Source of the DNA: Candidatus Desulfovibrio intestinavium
Lineage (GTDB): Bacteria; Desulfobacterota; Desulfovibrionia; Desulfovibrionales; Desulfovibrionaceae
DNA length: 64,000 nucleotides
Reading direction: 5' to 3'
Assembly (NCBI GenBank): GCA_019118345.1
Contig: DWZD01000053.1
Span: 124,001 to 188,000, forward strand
Shown in pieces: positions 1 to 7,362 of this stretch. Position 1 is the stretch's first letter. Every line of letters starts with the position of its first letter. The notes beneath the pieces are model-generated. The model was not told the DNA's origin. It was given only the letters and a program-made list of their open reading frames with translations, and searched no databases. The translations under genes were made by a program, and so were the position numbers.

Positions 1-18
1 TTCGCTCAGACGTGTCAT
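1..18 (-). CDS. pylD: PylD, 5' end only (pyrrolysine synthase)
   Basis: Only six codons (M-T-R-L-S-E) lie inside the window before it ends. The ATG is preceded by a good ribosome binding site (GGAGGA about 7 bases upstream). The identity is inferred mainly from position: it is the next gene in a pylT-pylSn-pylSc-pylB-pylC series on the same strand, where pylD normally completes the set. PylD oxidises the lysyl-methylornithine dipeptide made by PylC to give pyrrolysine. Too little sequence is visible to check any domain. Confidence 0.6.
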
Positions 19-91
19 ATGCATTCCTCCCGCACAGCGGCGGGCATGGGCCGACAAGGCCAGCCGCCGCTTTGTCCCGCAAAGGCCGCGC

Positions 92-1231
92 TCAGACGGC
101 GCGCAGAAAGGCCAGTGCCGCGTCCCGCCGTTCGACCAGCTCCCCCGCCGTGTCCGCCGCCAGCAGGAGCACCGCCGACCAGCGGCGGGAACGCAGGCTG
201 CCGCCGATCAGCATGCCCAGCGCGCCGGGAATGTCCTCCCGCCATTGCAGCGGCCCGGCCTGGGCGAGGTCATGCTCGCCGGGGAAGAAGAGATCACCGC
301 CCTGACGGGCCACATGCAGATAACAGGCCGGACGGGGCAACTCCCGCCCCGGGGCCGGCACATGAGGGACAAAGCAGGCCGCAAGCTGTTCGGCCAGATT
401 GACGCCCGTGGAGAGCCAGACCGTCAACGGGGTCTGACTGGGAAAACGGGCGTCGATTTCCAGCACGCGCAGGCCGTCAGGAGCGGCGATGACCTCCACA
501 TCCATGAGACCGCGCAGCTTCAGGCGTTCGGCCAGACGCAGCAATTCCCGGGCCGTGGCCGCCGCAAGGGGCGCATCCTCCACGGGCGCCAGCACGCCCC
601 GGCAGTCAAAAACATCGTCCAGCAGGAGTTCCGTCAGCTGAAAGGTGCGGTAATGGCCCGGCGTGCCGCAGATTTCCAGCGAAAACTGCCGTCCCGGGCA
701 ATAGGCTTCCACCACCCAGCCGGGCGTGTCCGCGCCCTGCGGCAGACAGGCCAGCAGCTCTTCCCGGCTGCGCACCAGCCGTACGCCCCGGCTGCCGCTG
801 CCCGCCGAGGGCTTGATGATGAGGGGAAAGGCCGTTTCCGGCCCGCTGTCCGCCGGGCGAGGAATGGGCGTGCCGCAGCGCATGAAGAGTTCGCGGCTGC
901 GCAGCTTGCTGCTGCTGACGGCATAGGCGGCGGGGTCATGGGCCAGCGGCAGTCCCGCCCGCCGACAAAAGCGCGTCAGCGCGGCAAGGGCCGGAGCATC
1001 CTCCAGGGCGGGCAGCAGGATATCCGCGCCGCTCAGCGCCCGTGCCAGCGCGGCGGTCGCCGCGTCCGGCGTATCGAGGCTGCGCACGTCGGCGCAATGA
1101 AAGGTGTCGGCCAGATGCCGGGCCGATGGCTCGGGCCGCCTGTCCACCAGCAGCGCCTGCCAGCCGGCCAGCCGGGCCAGCAGGCAAAGTTCCACCCCCT
1201 GCAGGCCCCCGCCGATGACGGCTACCCGCAT
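92..1231 (-). CDS. pylC: PylC, 3-methylornithine-L-lysine ligase
   Basis: ATP-grasp ligase of 379 residues. It joins lysine to (3R)-3-methyl-D-ornithine, the second step of pyrrolysine synthesis, in the cytosol. The N-terminus has a dinucleotide-type glycine loop (VIGGGLQG, residues 5-12). The ATP-grasp core is visible as IIKPSAGSGSRGV in the middle of the protein and EIDARFPSQTP nearer the C-terminus, the latter carrying the metal-binding acidic residues. Its start overlaps the end of pylB by 10 bases, so translational coupling is likely. It ends in TGA, and pylD begins 73 bases further on. Length and motifs fit the family; the identity is secure from context. Confidence 0.93.
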   Translation of the reverse strand: MRVAVIGGGLQGVELCLLARLAGWQALLVDRRPEPSARHLADTFHCADVRSLDTPDAATAALARALSGADILLPALEDAPALAALTRFCRRAGLPLAHDPAAYAVSSSKLRSRELFMRCGTPIPRPADSGPETAFPLIIKPSAGSGSRGVRLVRSREELLACLPQGADTPGWVVEAYCPGRQFSLEICGTPGHYRTFQLTELLLDDVFDCRGVLAPVEDAPLAAATARELLRLAERLKLRGLMDVEVIAAPDGLRVLEIDARFPSQTPLTVWLSTGVNLAEQLAACFVPHVPAPGRELPRPACYLHVARQGGDLFFPGEHDLAQAGPLQWREDIPGALGMLIGGSLRSRRWSAVLLLAADTAGELVERRDAALAFLRAV

Positions 1232-2292
1232 GTGCCGCCCGTCCTTTCCCCGGCATCGGGCGTCAGCGTCCGCCGCCGTTCGGTCAGCCAGCGGGCATAG
1301 TCCCCGGGGCTGGCCGCTTCCAGTCCGAGCCTGTCCAGCACCGTGCGCACGGCCGCCACGCCGCGCCGTTCGTTGTCGATATCCAGTTCGCGCGAGGCGA
1401 CGCCGGCAAAACCGCGTCCCGACGGCACAAGGGAGGTCACCACATTGGCCCCGGCCTGCAGGCGCATGGTCAGCCCAGCCAGCCCGTCCACATCCAGCGA
1501 GGCGGGCACCAGCCTGTCGGGCATGAGCAGACGCATGGCGGCCAGAGCGCGCAGCTCGTGCGCCCGCCGCGCCGCCAGCGAATCTCCCGCCTGCGGGGGC
1601 AGGGTACAGGCATGCGGCACATAGCTCATGGCCCGCACCTGCGAGAGCGGCTCACCGTACATGCTTTGCAGGGAATGCGCCAGCTGGGCGGCATTTTCGC
1701 CCACGCCGGTCAGCAGGCCGTCCTCCACCAGCAGTCCGGCGGCGGCGGCGTCCCGCCGGGCCTGACAGCGGCGGTCAAAGTCCTGCCCGACGCGCAGGGC
1801 GGCAAAGAGCGTGCGGTCATGGGTCTCCTGATAGCAGGCGTACCAGTCCGCCCCGGCCGCGCGCAGGCGGGCGAGCTGGGCGGCGGAAATGACGCCGGGC
1901 GAGACCATGACGGGCAGGCCCGTTGCCCGGCGCAGGGCGGCCACCATTTCTTCCAGCCGGGCAAAGCCCTCCCCTTCCATCAGGCAGGGATCCTCGCCCA
2001 GGGTCAGGTCCAGCAGATGCACGCCGTCCCCGGCCAGCCGCTGCCCGGCCTCCAGCACTTCGCGCAGCGACTTGCGGTAGCGGATTTCCGCGTGGTTGCT
2101 GCGCCGGTACTGGCAGAAGGTGCAATCATTGCGGCAGAAGGTGCTGAGATACAAAAAGCCGTACAGGAAAACCCTGTTGCCCCACTGTGCCGCGCGCGCC
2201 GCGCGCGCCCGCCGGAACAGCGCCTCGTCGGCCGCGGCGTCAGCGCCTTCCAGCAGGGACAATACCGCCTCACGTTCCGGTTCACGCCTCAT
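1222..2292 (-). CDS. pylB: PylB, methylornithine synthase (radical SAM)
   Basis: Radical SAM enzyme of 356 residues that rearranges lysine into 3-methylornithine, the first step of pyrrolysine synthesis. The 4Fe-4S ligands are Cys53, Cys57 and Cys60 in CRNDCTFC. The start ATG overlaps the TGA of pylSc (ATGA), and its own end overlaps the start of pylC. The stop codon is TAG (1222-1224), which is unusual inside a cassette whose product decodes TAG. Reading through would add pyrrolysine plus 62 residues before a TGA at 1033-1035, running across the start of pylC in another frame. BioB/HydE-like relatives exist, but the flanking pyl genes settle the identity. Confidence 0.94.
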   Translation of the reverse strand: MRREPEREAVLSLLEGADAAADEALFRRARAARAAQWGNRVFLYGFLYLSTFCRNDCTFCQYRRSNHAEIRYRKSLREVLEAGQRLAGDGVHLLDLTLGEDPCLMEGEGFARLEEMVAALRRATGLPVMVSPGVISAAQLARLRAAGADWYACYQETHDRTLFAALRVGQDFDRRCQARRDAAAAGLLVEDGLLTGVGENAAQLAHSLQSMYGEPLSQVRAMSYVPHACTLPPQAGDSLAARRAHELRALAAMRLLMPDRLVPASLDVDGLAGLTMRLQAGANVVTSLVPSGRGFAGVASRELDIDNERRGVAAVRTVLDRLGLEAASPGDYARWLTERRRTLTPDAGERTGGTCG

Positions 2293-3128
2293 AGGTGCAA
2301 CCTGACTCCCCCATAATAGGTCAGACTCCGTCCGGCCCTGGCCACGTTGCCGTCACCGGTTGCGCTCATGGTCAGGCGCTCCAGCCCGAAGCCGATGCCC
2401 ACCCAGTTTTCCATGATGCCCCAGGCGGCATCCAGCGGATGCGGCCCCACAGCCGAGGAGGCCAGCTCCATGCCGTTGCCATCCACAAAATCGTCGGTCT
2501 CGCCATAGACTGAGGATTCCTCCCCCACGAGCCGCCAATCGGCGATGCCCGCCGTTTCCAGCACCAGCCGTCCCCAGCGCAGCAGGCGTTCCCGCAGGCT
2601 TTCCCCTTCGGGAATGCCCATTTCCACGAGATTGAGCATGGTGAATTCATTGGCATGGCGCTGGCCCTGCGTTTCGCGGCGAAAGCACGGCCCCACCTCG
2701 AAAAAGCGCAGGGGGCGCGGGCGCAGACGCCCCAGCTCCCGCATGCATTCATAGAGATTGGGGGCCAGCATGGGCCGCAGGCAGCGCCGCTCATCCAGCC
2801 AGAACACCTGCTTCTCCATGATGGATCCGCTGAATACGCCCATTTTTTCCAGCCGCTTGCGGGAAATGATGAGCGGCGTATGCACCTGCAGGAAGCCCTC
2901 GGCGCGCAGGGCCGCGGCAAGGCGCTCCTCCAGCGAGAGGATGAACGGACGACGCTCGCCCTCGCACAGCGCCGCAAGGCGCTCATGCTGCGCCGCGACA
3001 AGACGGCATTCCAGCCGCTGAAAGGCCTGATTGCGTTGGGCCGCATCCGCAAAGACGGCGGCAAGCTCCTCCGGCCCGGCCCCAAGTTCGGTCAGTCGGC
3101 CCGTCTGTTCCTCGCTGTAGGGGATCAT
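2289..3128 (-). CDS. pylSc: PylSc, catalytic domain of pyrrolysyl-tRNA synthetase
   Basis: Class II aminoacyl-tRNA synthetase core (279 residues) that charges tRNA-Pyl with pyrrolysine. Bacteria carry it as a separate protein from the N-terminal tRNA-binding domain, as here. Class II motif 2 is FFEVGPCFRRET and motif 3 is GIGFGLERL. The pocket segment LRPMLAPNLY and the EFTMLN strand, which hold the pyrrolysine-recognition residues in methanogen PylS, are both present. The start at 3128 makes a 4-base ATGA overlap with pylSn and gives the expected size (the Desulfitobacterium PylSc is about 288 residues). Upstream in-frame starts would run into pylSn and are rejected. Confidence 0.95.
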   Translation of the reverse strand: MIPYSEEQTGRLTELGAGPEELAAVFADAAQRNQAFQRLECRLVAAQHERLAALCEGERRPFILSLEERLAAALRAEGFLQVHTPLIISRKRLEKMGVFSGSIMEKQVFWLDERRCLRPMLAPNLYECMRELGRLRPRPLRFFEVGPCFRRETQGQRHANEFTMLNLVEMGIPEGESLRERLLRWGRLVLETAGIADWRLVGEESSVYGETDDFVDGNGMELASSAVGPHPLDAAWGIMENWVGIGFGLERLTMSATGDGNVARAGRSLTYYGGVRLHL

Positions 3129-3487
3129 GCCTCCGCCCCTCCTTCCGGGCGCAGTACCGCGCCGGACTTCTTGCGGAAGGTCGTGCCCCGGTATTTCTGC
3201 ACCTTCCATTCGGGAACCGCGCACTGCGGGCAGGGGGCGACATACTGCTTGTTGCGCAGCCAGCGGCTTGCCCGCGAGGTGCGCGAATTGCGCACCAGAA
3301 AGGTCTTGCCGCAATGGGTGGACACAAGGGCATGATCGCCGTTGACCTCCATGCTGCGGATGCCGTGCAGGATGCCCCGCCGGGACGGCCAGAGCTTCAT
3401 TTTGCCGATGAGGGCAAACAGGGGCTGATTTTTGCGGTAGGTGCGCTTTTTGGGCGCCGGGCGGGTGGGTACGGGTATCTGGCTCAT
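3125..3487 (-). CDS. pylSn: PylSn, tRNA-Pyl-binding protein
   Basis: Small basic protein of 120 residues, matching the detached N-terminal domain of pyrrolysyl-tRNA synthetase, which binds the T-arm and variable loop of tRNA-Pyl and improves charging by PylSc. Visible features are KMKLWPSRRGILHGI, a His-Cys pair (THCGKTF) and CPQC, which fit the zinc-binding His/Cys set described for PylSn. The start at 3487 follows an AGGAG-type site. A longer upstream reading would run through the pylT gene and is not credible. It sits directly between pylT and pylSc, so RNA, RNA-binding subunit and catalytic subunit are made together. Confidence 0.92.
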   Translation of the reverse strand: MSQIPVPTRPAPKKRTYRKNQPLFALIGKMKLWPSRRGILHGIRSMEVNGDHALVSTHCGKTFLVRNSRTSRASRWLRNKQYVAPCPQCAVPEWKVQKYRGTTFRKKSGAVLRPEGGAEA

Positions 3488-3568
3488 GTCCGCTCTCTCC
3501 TGCGTCCCGGCAGGGCGGCGGTTGCGGGAAGAAAGCGGCGCAACGGCCTCGAGCCGGGCGAAAAAAAA

Positions 3569-3640
3569 TGGCGGGGTGTCCGGGAGTCTCACCCGGCTAC
3601 AGGGGTTTAGAGTCCCTGCGATCCATACGATCCACACCCC
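3569..3640 (-). tRNA. pylT: tRNA-Pyl, anticodon CUA (amber)
   Basis: Reading the minus strand gives a 72-base cloverleaf with the special tRNA-Pyl layout. There is a 7-bp acceptor stem (GGGGTGT/ACACCCC), one base before the D-stem, and a 4-bp D-stem GATC/GATC with a 5-base loop lacking the usual GG. A 6-position anticodon stem follows with loop CTCTAAA (anticodon CTA), then a 3-base variable loop, a 5-bp T-stem CCGGG/CCCGG, discriminator G and an encoded CCA. The layout is identical to the Methanosarcina barkeri molecule. The last anticodon-stem position is an A-C mismatch. It lies 81 bases before pylSn. Confidence 0.95.
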
Positions 3641-3678
3641 GTGCCTGAACATCGCCGCCCCATGCGGGCGCTGTTTCA

Positions 3679-3718
3679 GCTATATCCCAGACCCCCGGCG
3701 CTGTCCAGAAGATATATC
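3679..3718 (-). promoter_or_regulatory. Promoter and GATATATC operator of pylT-pylSn
   Basis: On the minus strand, TGGACA (3702-3707) and TATAGC (3679-3684) are separated by 17 bases, a plausible sigma-70 promoter about 40 bases before pylT. A palindromic GATATATC followed by AGA (3711-3721) abuts the -35 box. The same element occurs at other genes of this island, so it is a candidate operator for one of the two GntR regulators. Confidence 0.55.
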
Positions 3719-3789
3719 AGAATCGGACAATTCGGCCTGAAAAACGGCAGCGGTTCGGCCAGTCCGACCCGTTTCCGCTTGTGCATATA

Positions 3790-4536
3790 TCACGGATCAG
3801 GCCAATCGTCTTCGCGGCGCGACCGGGAGCGGGGGCCGGCTGCGGCCGTGACCGCGGAGCTGGACATCGCCGCCCGGAGATGGCCCGGGAACGACGCAGA
3901 CAGCCAGTATTCCTGCCGCAAAATGCTTGCCGCCGCCGTCAGATTGCCGCAGGCCAGGGAATCCAGAAGCCGCTTGTGCACCCCGATAACGCCTGCACGC
4001 CGCCCGGCCGCATGTTCCGGGCGGCGCGGCAGCATATCCAGACGACGCAGCAGGGGGGCCACCAGCCGGGCCGTGGGATGGGCGTTCGCCCAGCCCGTCA
4101 GGAGACAATGAAAATCCCGCTCAGCGCGGTGAAACAGCACGTCATCCCCTTGCCGGGCTGCCGCCTGCTGCTGGCGCAGAGACAGGGCCAGCGGCCGCAA
4201 AAACGCCCCTTGCGGGCCGGGAAAGCGTCTTTCCAGCGCATCCGCTTCCAGCAGGCCAAGGATGCGGCAGATATCCATGACTTCCGCCGGCGACGGCGAG
4301 CGGACAAAGACGCCCTGACGCGGGCGAATCTCCACAAGGCCTTCCAGTTCCAGCCGCAGCAGGGCATCGCGCAGCGGGGTTCGGCTGATGCGCAGCGCCC
4401 GGCAGAGCGCATGCTGATCAATGCCCTCGCCTGCACGCCGGTCAGCGGCCTGCAGCCATTCGGCAAGGTAGCGATAGACACGTTCTCGCAGGGAAAGACG
4501 CGCGCCGTCATTTCCCGTCAGGCAGGGAAAAGTCAT
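3790..4536 (-). CDS. GntR-family regulator, FCD type (riboswitch-controlled)
   Basis: Transcription factor of 248 residues. The N-terminal winged helix (LRERVYRYLAEW, then ALCRALRISRTPLRDALLRL) is a typical GntR DNA-binding domain. The remaining all-helical part fits the FCD ligand-binding domain, with a late His/Arg-rich stretch (VIGVHKRLLDSL). The start at 4536 is fixed by a strong AGGAGGTG site. The gene lies downstream of a cobalamin riboswitch on the same strand, so its amount should respond to cobalamin. It is divergent from a second GntR gene. A regulatory role over the methylamine/pyrrolysine genes is inferred from position; the ligand is unknown. Confidence 0.88.
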   Translation of the reverse strand: MTFPCLTGNDGARLSLRERVYRYLAEWLQAADRRAGEGIDQHALCRALRISRTPLRDALLRLELEGLVEIRPRQGVFVRSPSPAEVMDICRILGLLEADALERRFPGPQGAFLRPLALSLRQQQAAARQGDDVLFHRAERDFHCLLTGWANAHPTARLVAPLLRRLDMLPRRPEHAAGRRAGVIGVHKRLLDSLACGNLTAAASILRQEYWLSASFPGHLRAAMSSSAVTAAAGPRSRSRREDDWPDP

Positions 4537-4595
4537 GTTCACCTCCTGTCCAGACCTCGTGGACCGGTCGGATGCGCGGACACGCCGCATTCAGG

Positions 4596-4765
4596 CCATG
4601 ACAGGCTGGCTTCCCGGCTCAAGGATCATCCTCATCCGCGTCTTCCCACGACAACGTCGCAGTGACCTCAGGCGGAATCGTCCCCTTTCACGGTTGCGGG
4701 CCAGCGTCGGACTTGCACCGAACTTTCCAATTCTCCCGACGGCATATCGGGCACCTGTCTTGCCG
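4596..4765 (-). promoter_or_regulatory. Cobalamin riboswitch
   Basis: Read on the minus strand, this leader holds the hallmark cobalamin riboswitch core: GGTGCC near its 5' end, then GGGAGAATT, the pair TCGGTGCAAGTCCGA, GCTGGCCCGCAACCGTGA, and a B12-box-like GAAGCCAGCCTG at the 3' end. The 3' boundary is about 60 bases before the GntR start codon. A small GTCCA/TGGAC hairpin immediately precedes the ribosome binding site, so translational control is possible. On the plus strand the interval 4537-4970 contains only this element, a hairpin ATGGTT-gcaa-AACCAT (4771-4786), and the promoter and operator described separately. Confidence 0.88.
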
Positions 4766-4810
4766 CAACAATGGTTGCAAAACCATTTCCTTGTCTTTTC
4801 GTAGCCTAAA

Positions 4811-4870
4811 ATATATCAGAGAGCAAGAACCGGCTTCCCCCTTGCTATTAACCATATTTTTCACTAGAAT
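4811..4870 (+). promoter_or_regulatory. Operator and promoter between the two gntR genes
   Basis: ATATATCAGA (4811-4820) repeats the operator seen at pylT, mtbA and dctP and lies between the divergent gntR genes. Downstream, TTGCTA (4842-4847) and TAGAAT (4865-4870) are spaced by 17 bases and make a plausible sigma-70 promoter for the gene at 4971. Confidence 0.5.
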
Positions 4871-4970
4871 AAATTATTTTCGTATTATGAAAGGCAATAC
4901 GTATCATTTCCTTTCTCTGGCTGAAACTTCGTGACAATCAAAATATCATATCGGCGGCAGGGGGTGTCGC

Positions 4971-5681
4971 ATGAAACAATTGCCAGGCAAAAAACGGTCG
5001 GACGCCGCCCAGTCGCCCCGGCAGGACTCGCTGCGGGAGCAGGTTTACCAGTACCTCAAGGACGCCATGAGCGAAGGCACGCTGCGCCATGGCGAATTTC
5101 TGGATCAGGACATCATTTGCGAACGCCTCAACGTCAGCAAGACGCCTCTGCGTGATGCGCTCATCCGGCTCGAGGCGGAAGGATTCGTGTCCATTCTCCC
5201 GCGCAAGGGAGTGCAGATCAATCCCATTACGCCTGAGTTCATCCGCAGCGCCTATCAGATTATTGGTGCGGTGGAAGTGGATTGTCTTGACGAAGTGTTT
5301 GATCGCCTGACGGCGCGGCACATTGACGAATTCGAGGAATCCAACGAACGCCAGTGGCAGTTGCTCAAGCAGGACAATTATATTGACTATTATGAAGAAA
5401 ACATCCGTTTTCACAATATCTTTCTCAGCCTGTCCTCCAATACCCTGCTGGACAAGACGCTGATACATTTGCGGCGGCGGCTCTACGACTTCCCGCGCCG
5501 CAGCTACTCCTATGACTGGGAAGCCTTCAACCTCGAAACCCACCGCCGCTTCATTGATTCGGTCAAATACGGCAACAAGGCCGCCGCCATGAGCATCTTC
5601 CGCATCGAGCACTGGTCGTTCGATGTGCACAAAAAATTCTTCAAGCTCTATTACGATTTTGACGAAAAATCCCTGCGCTGA
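4971..5681 (+). CDS. GntR-family regulator, FCD type
   Basis: Transcription factor of 236 residues. The N-terminal GntR winged helix runs from LREQVYQYLKDAM to SKTPLRDALIRLEAEG (about residues 20-75). The rest is the helical FCD domain with His residues likely to bind a metal or carboxylate ligand (for example FHNIF and LETHRRF). It is about as long as the divergent regulator and shares its architecture, but the sequences differ clearly, so they are paralogues with separate roles rather than a recent copy. No gene follows in the same direction. The ATG follows a G-rich ribosome binding site. Target assignment is inferred from the shared operators nearby. Confidence 0.87.
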   Translation: MKQLPGKKRSDAAQSPRQDSLREQVYQYLKDAMSEGTLRHGEFLDQDIICERLNVSKTPLRDALIRLEAEGFVSILPRKGVQINPITPEFIRSAYQIIGAVEVDCLDEVFDRLTARHIDEFEESNERQWQLLKQDNYIDYYEENIRFHNIFLSLSSNTLLDKTLIHLRRRLYDFPRRSYSYDWEAFNLETHRRFIDSVKYGNKAAAMSIFRIEHWSFDVHKKFFKLYYDFDEKSLR

Positions 5682-5795
5682 TCCGCTTCCGGCCCTGTCG
5701 CGGACAGGGCCGGGACGACCGACCGGCCTGCCTGCCCGCGCAGCCATCTTCCCGGCAGTCGCGCGATGGGCAAATCCCGCCGTGCCCGTGGCGCA

Positions 5796-6818
5796 TCACG
5801 GTGCGCAGTTCCCGTCCCTGCCCGGGGCCGCCTCAGCCGTGTTCACGGCGTAGCCGGCCTCCCGCAACAGCGCCCGGGCCTGCGCCATGTCAAATCCCCG
5901 CCAGGCCTCCCCGCAAAAGGCTTCGTGGCGCGGTACGGCCCCCCCTTCCACCACGACGACGTTTGCGCCCCACTCCACGGCCAGCCGGCTGGCGGGATGC
6001 ACGCAGATGTCGGGCACGCGCAGCCCGCCGCACAGTCGCGTAATGGCCGTCAGCTGGGCCAGTCGCCGTTCCGAAAGGACTTCCCGCCGGCCGTCGGGCG
6101 TGCCCGGCACCGCCACGCGGGCCATGACTCCGCTCAGGACAGCCCCGTTTTCCAGTGCGGTCATCAGCACATGGGCAATCTCCTCATTGCTGTGCTCAGG
6201 CCCCACCGGCTCCACCAGATGCGCCAGACGCAACGGCGAGCGGGCCACCGCCCGCAGAGTCTCCAGCCGTTCCTCGGGCGTGAAGCAGGTGCATGCCCCC
6301 TCGCCCAGCCGCAGGGAATGGTAGACCACGTCAATGCCCGCCGCCTGCATGGCGCGCACTTCCGCATCCCCCATCTGCCCCGTGTTCACGACCATATGGT
6401 ACGCACCGGGCACGGCATCGCGCACCTGCCGCGCCAGCCGGCACAGCCTCTCAAAACCGTAAAATTCGGTCGTGCGCAGCGTGACCCAGTCCGCTCCGTC
6501 GTGCACCAGCCGCCGCGCCGTGTCGATGACCTCTGCCGGGGCCAGTTCGCGTTCCTCCCGCATCAGGCCCCAGCGCGCGCCGAAGGCGCAGAAGGTGCAA
6601 TTCTTGGGGCAGGGCCGGCAGTCAAGGCCAATGGCGCTCCATACCCGGCCCCGGTTCCCGGTCGCCACCCGGGCCAGCCGCCCGGCGGCACGCCCGAGGC
6701 AAAGCGCGGCCTCTGAGGCCGGATCAAGGGCCAGCAGGCGCAGGATCGCCTCCCGGTTCAGGGATTCGCCCGCCAGGGCCTGTTTTTCCAGCGTATGGAT
6801 CCACATGGTGTCGTTCAT
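5796..6818 (-). CDS. BioB/PylB-like radical SAM protein
   Basis: Radical SAM protein of 340 residues. The cluster cysteines are Cys70, Cys74 and Cys77 in CPKNCTFC, with an extra Cys67 just before. The barrel resembles biotin synthase and methylornithine synthase, but it is not the PylB of this island, which is at 1222-2292. The start at 6818 follows GGAGG; a longer upstream reading lacks a site. Its promoter carries the same GATATATC element as the methylamine genes and it is divergent from mtbA, so it probably belongs to the same regulon. The substrate is not recognisable. Candidate roles are modification of a corrinoid-enzyme component or of an amino acid precursor; neither is shown. Confidence 0.8.
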   Translation of the reverse strand: MNDTMWIHTLEKQALAGESLNREAILRLLALDPASEAALCLGRAAGRLARVATGNRGRVWSAIGLDCRPCPKNCTFCAFGARWGLMREERELAPAEVIDTARRLVHDGADWVTLRTTEFYGFERLCRLARQVRDAVPGAYHMVVNTGQMGDAEVRAMQAAGIDVVYHSLRLGEGACTCFTPEERLETLRAVARSPLRLAHLVEPVGPEHSNEEIAHVLMTALENGAVLSGVMARVAVPGTPDGRREVLSERRLAQLTAITRLCGGLRVPDICVHPASRLAVEWGANVVVVEGGAVPRHEAFCGEAWRGFDMAQARALLREAGYAVNTAEAAPGRDGNCAP

Positions 6819-6858
6819 GTTTTTTTGCCTCCGCGTCATTGGCCGCATCCGCACATCT

Positions 6859-6898
6859 GATATATCTAGATTACCCCAAAAGGACGGGGTTCCGTCAA
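6859..6898 (-). promoter_or_regulatory. Operator overlapping the radical SAM promoter
   Basis: TCTGATATATCTAGA (6856-6870) contains the palindrome GATATATC (6859-6866). On the minus strand a weak promoter is visible, TTGACG (6893-6898) and TAATCT (6868-6873) with a 19-base spacer. The operator would cover the -10/+1 region, which suggests repression. Confidence 0.45.
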
Positions 6899-7110
6899 GC
6901 CCCAAACCGCAATCCGCCACAAAGCCGCACGCCCCAGATGAGACCCTTCGCAAGAATTTTATATAACCATGTGAAACACATAAAATATTTTTTCAATCGC
7001 TTGTCAAGCGGCATGCGCAATATCTGATCGCCGGCTCGATCCTGAACGTGAAAATAATATCTCTTTTAATTTAATATGGTTATCAAAAAAATTTTGTCGA
7101 ACATCCTGTA

Positions 7111-7136
7111 GCGAGCCGCTGCGGATCGCCTTTTTT
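7111..7136 (+). terminator. Terminator-like hairpin inside the divergent intergenic region
   Basis: GCGA-G-CCGC-TG-CGG-A-TCGC is followed by CTTTTTT on the plus strand, which looks like an intrinsic terminator. No plus-strand gene lies just upstream, so it would end a leader or small RNA. The interval 6819-7362 is otherwise AT-rich (7140-7230) and contains only the operators and promoters listed. Confidence 0.45.
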
Positions 7137-7268
7137 GTGTCCGTGAGCAGCGGTCATGGGGGACGATCAAATAAAAGATATATTTATTTAATATATTGAT
7201 TTTATTTATTTTTTAAAAAAATTATCATAAATTTTTGCCCCTGTCCCGCCACGGCTGCCAAAAAAAGC

Positions 7269-7318
7269 TGGACAGAAACGGCCGGAGTCGGTAATTTTAC
7301 ATCACGAGATATATCTGA
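7269..7318 (+). promoter_or_regulatory. Promoter and operator of the mtbA-mttB operon
   Basis: TGGACA (7269-7274) and TAATTT (7292-7297) are 17 bases apart, the same -35 sequence as at pylT. The palindrome GATATATC followed by TGA (7308-7318) lies at the predicted start of transcription, a position suited to repression. Confidence 0.5.
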
Positions 7319-7362
7319 CACGGGCACTCCTCATGCCAGCGTCATCACACAAGGAGCAGCAC

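Noticed and set aside
3784..3795. Another copy of the ATATATC operator
   Set aside because: It lies at the very end of the gntR coding region and lacks the flanking AGA/TGA; probably chance.
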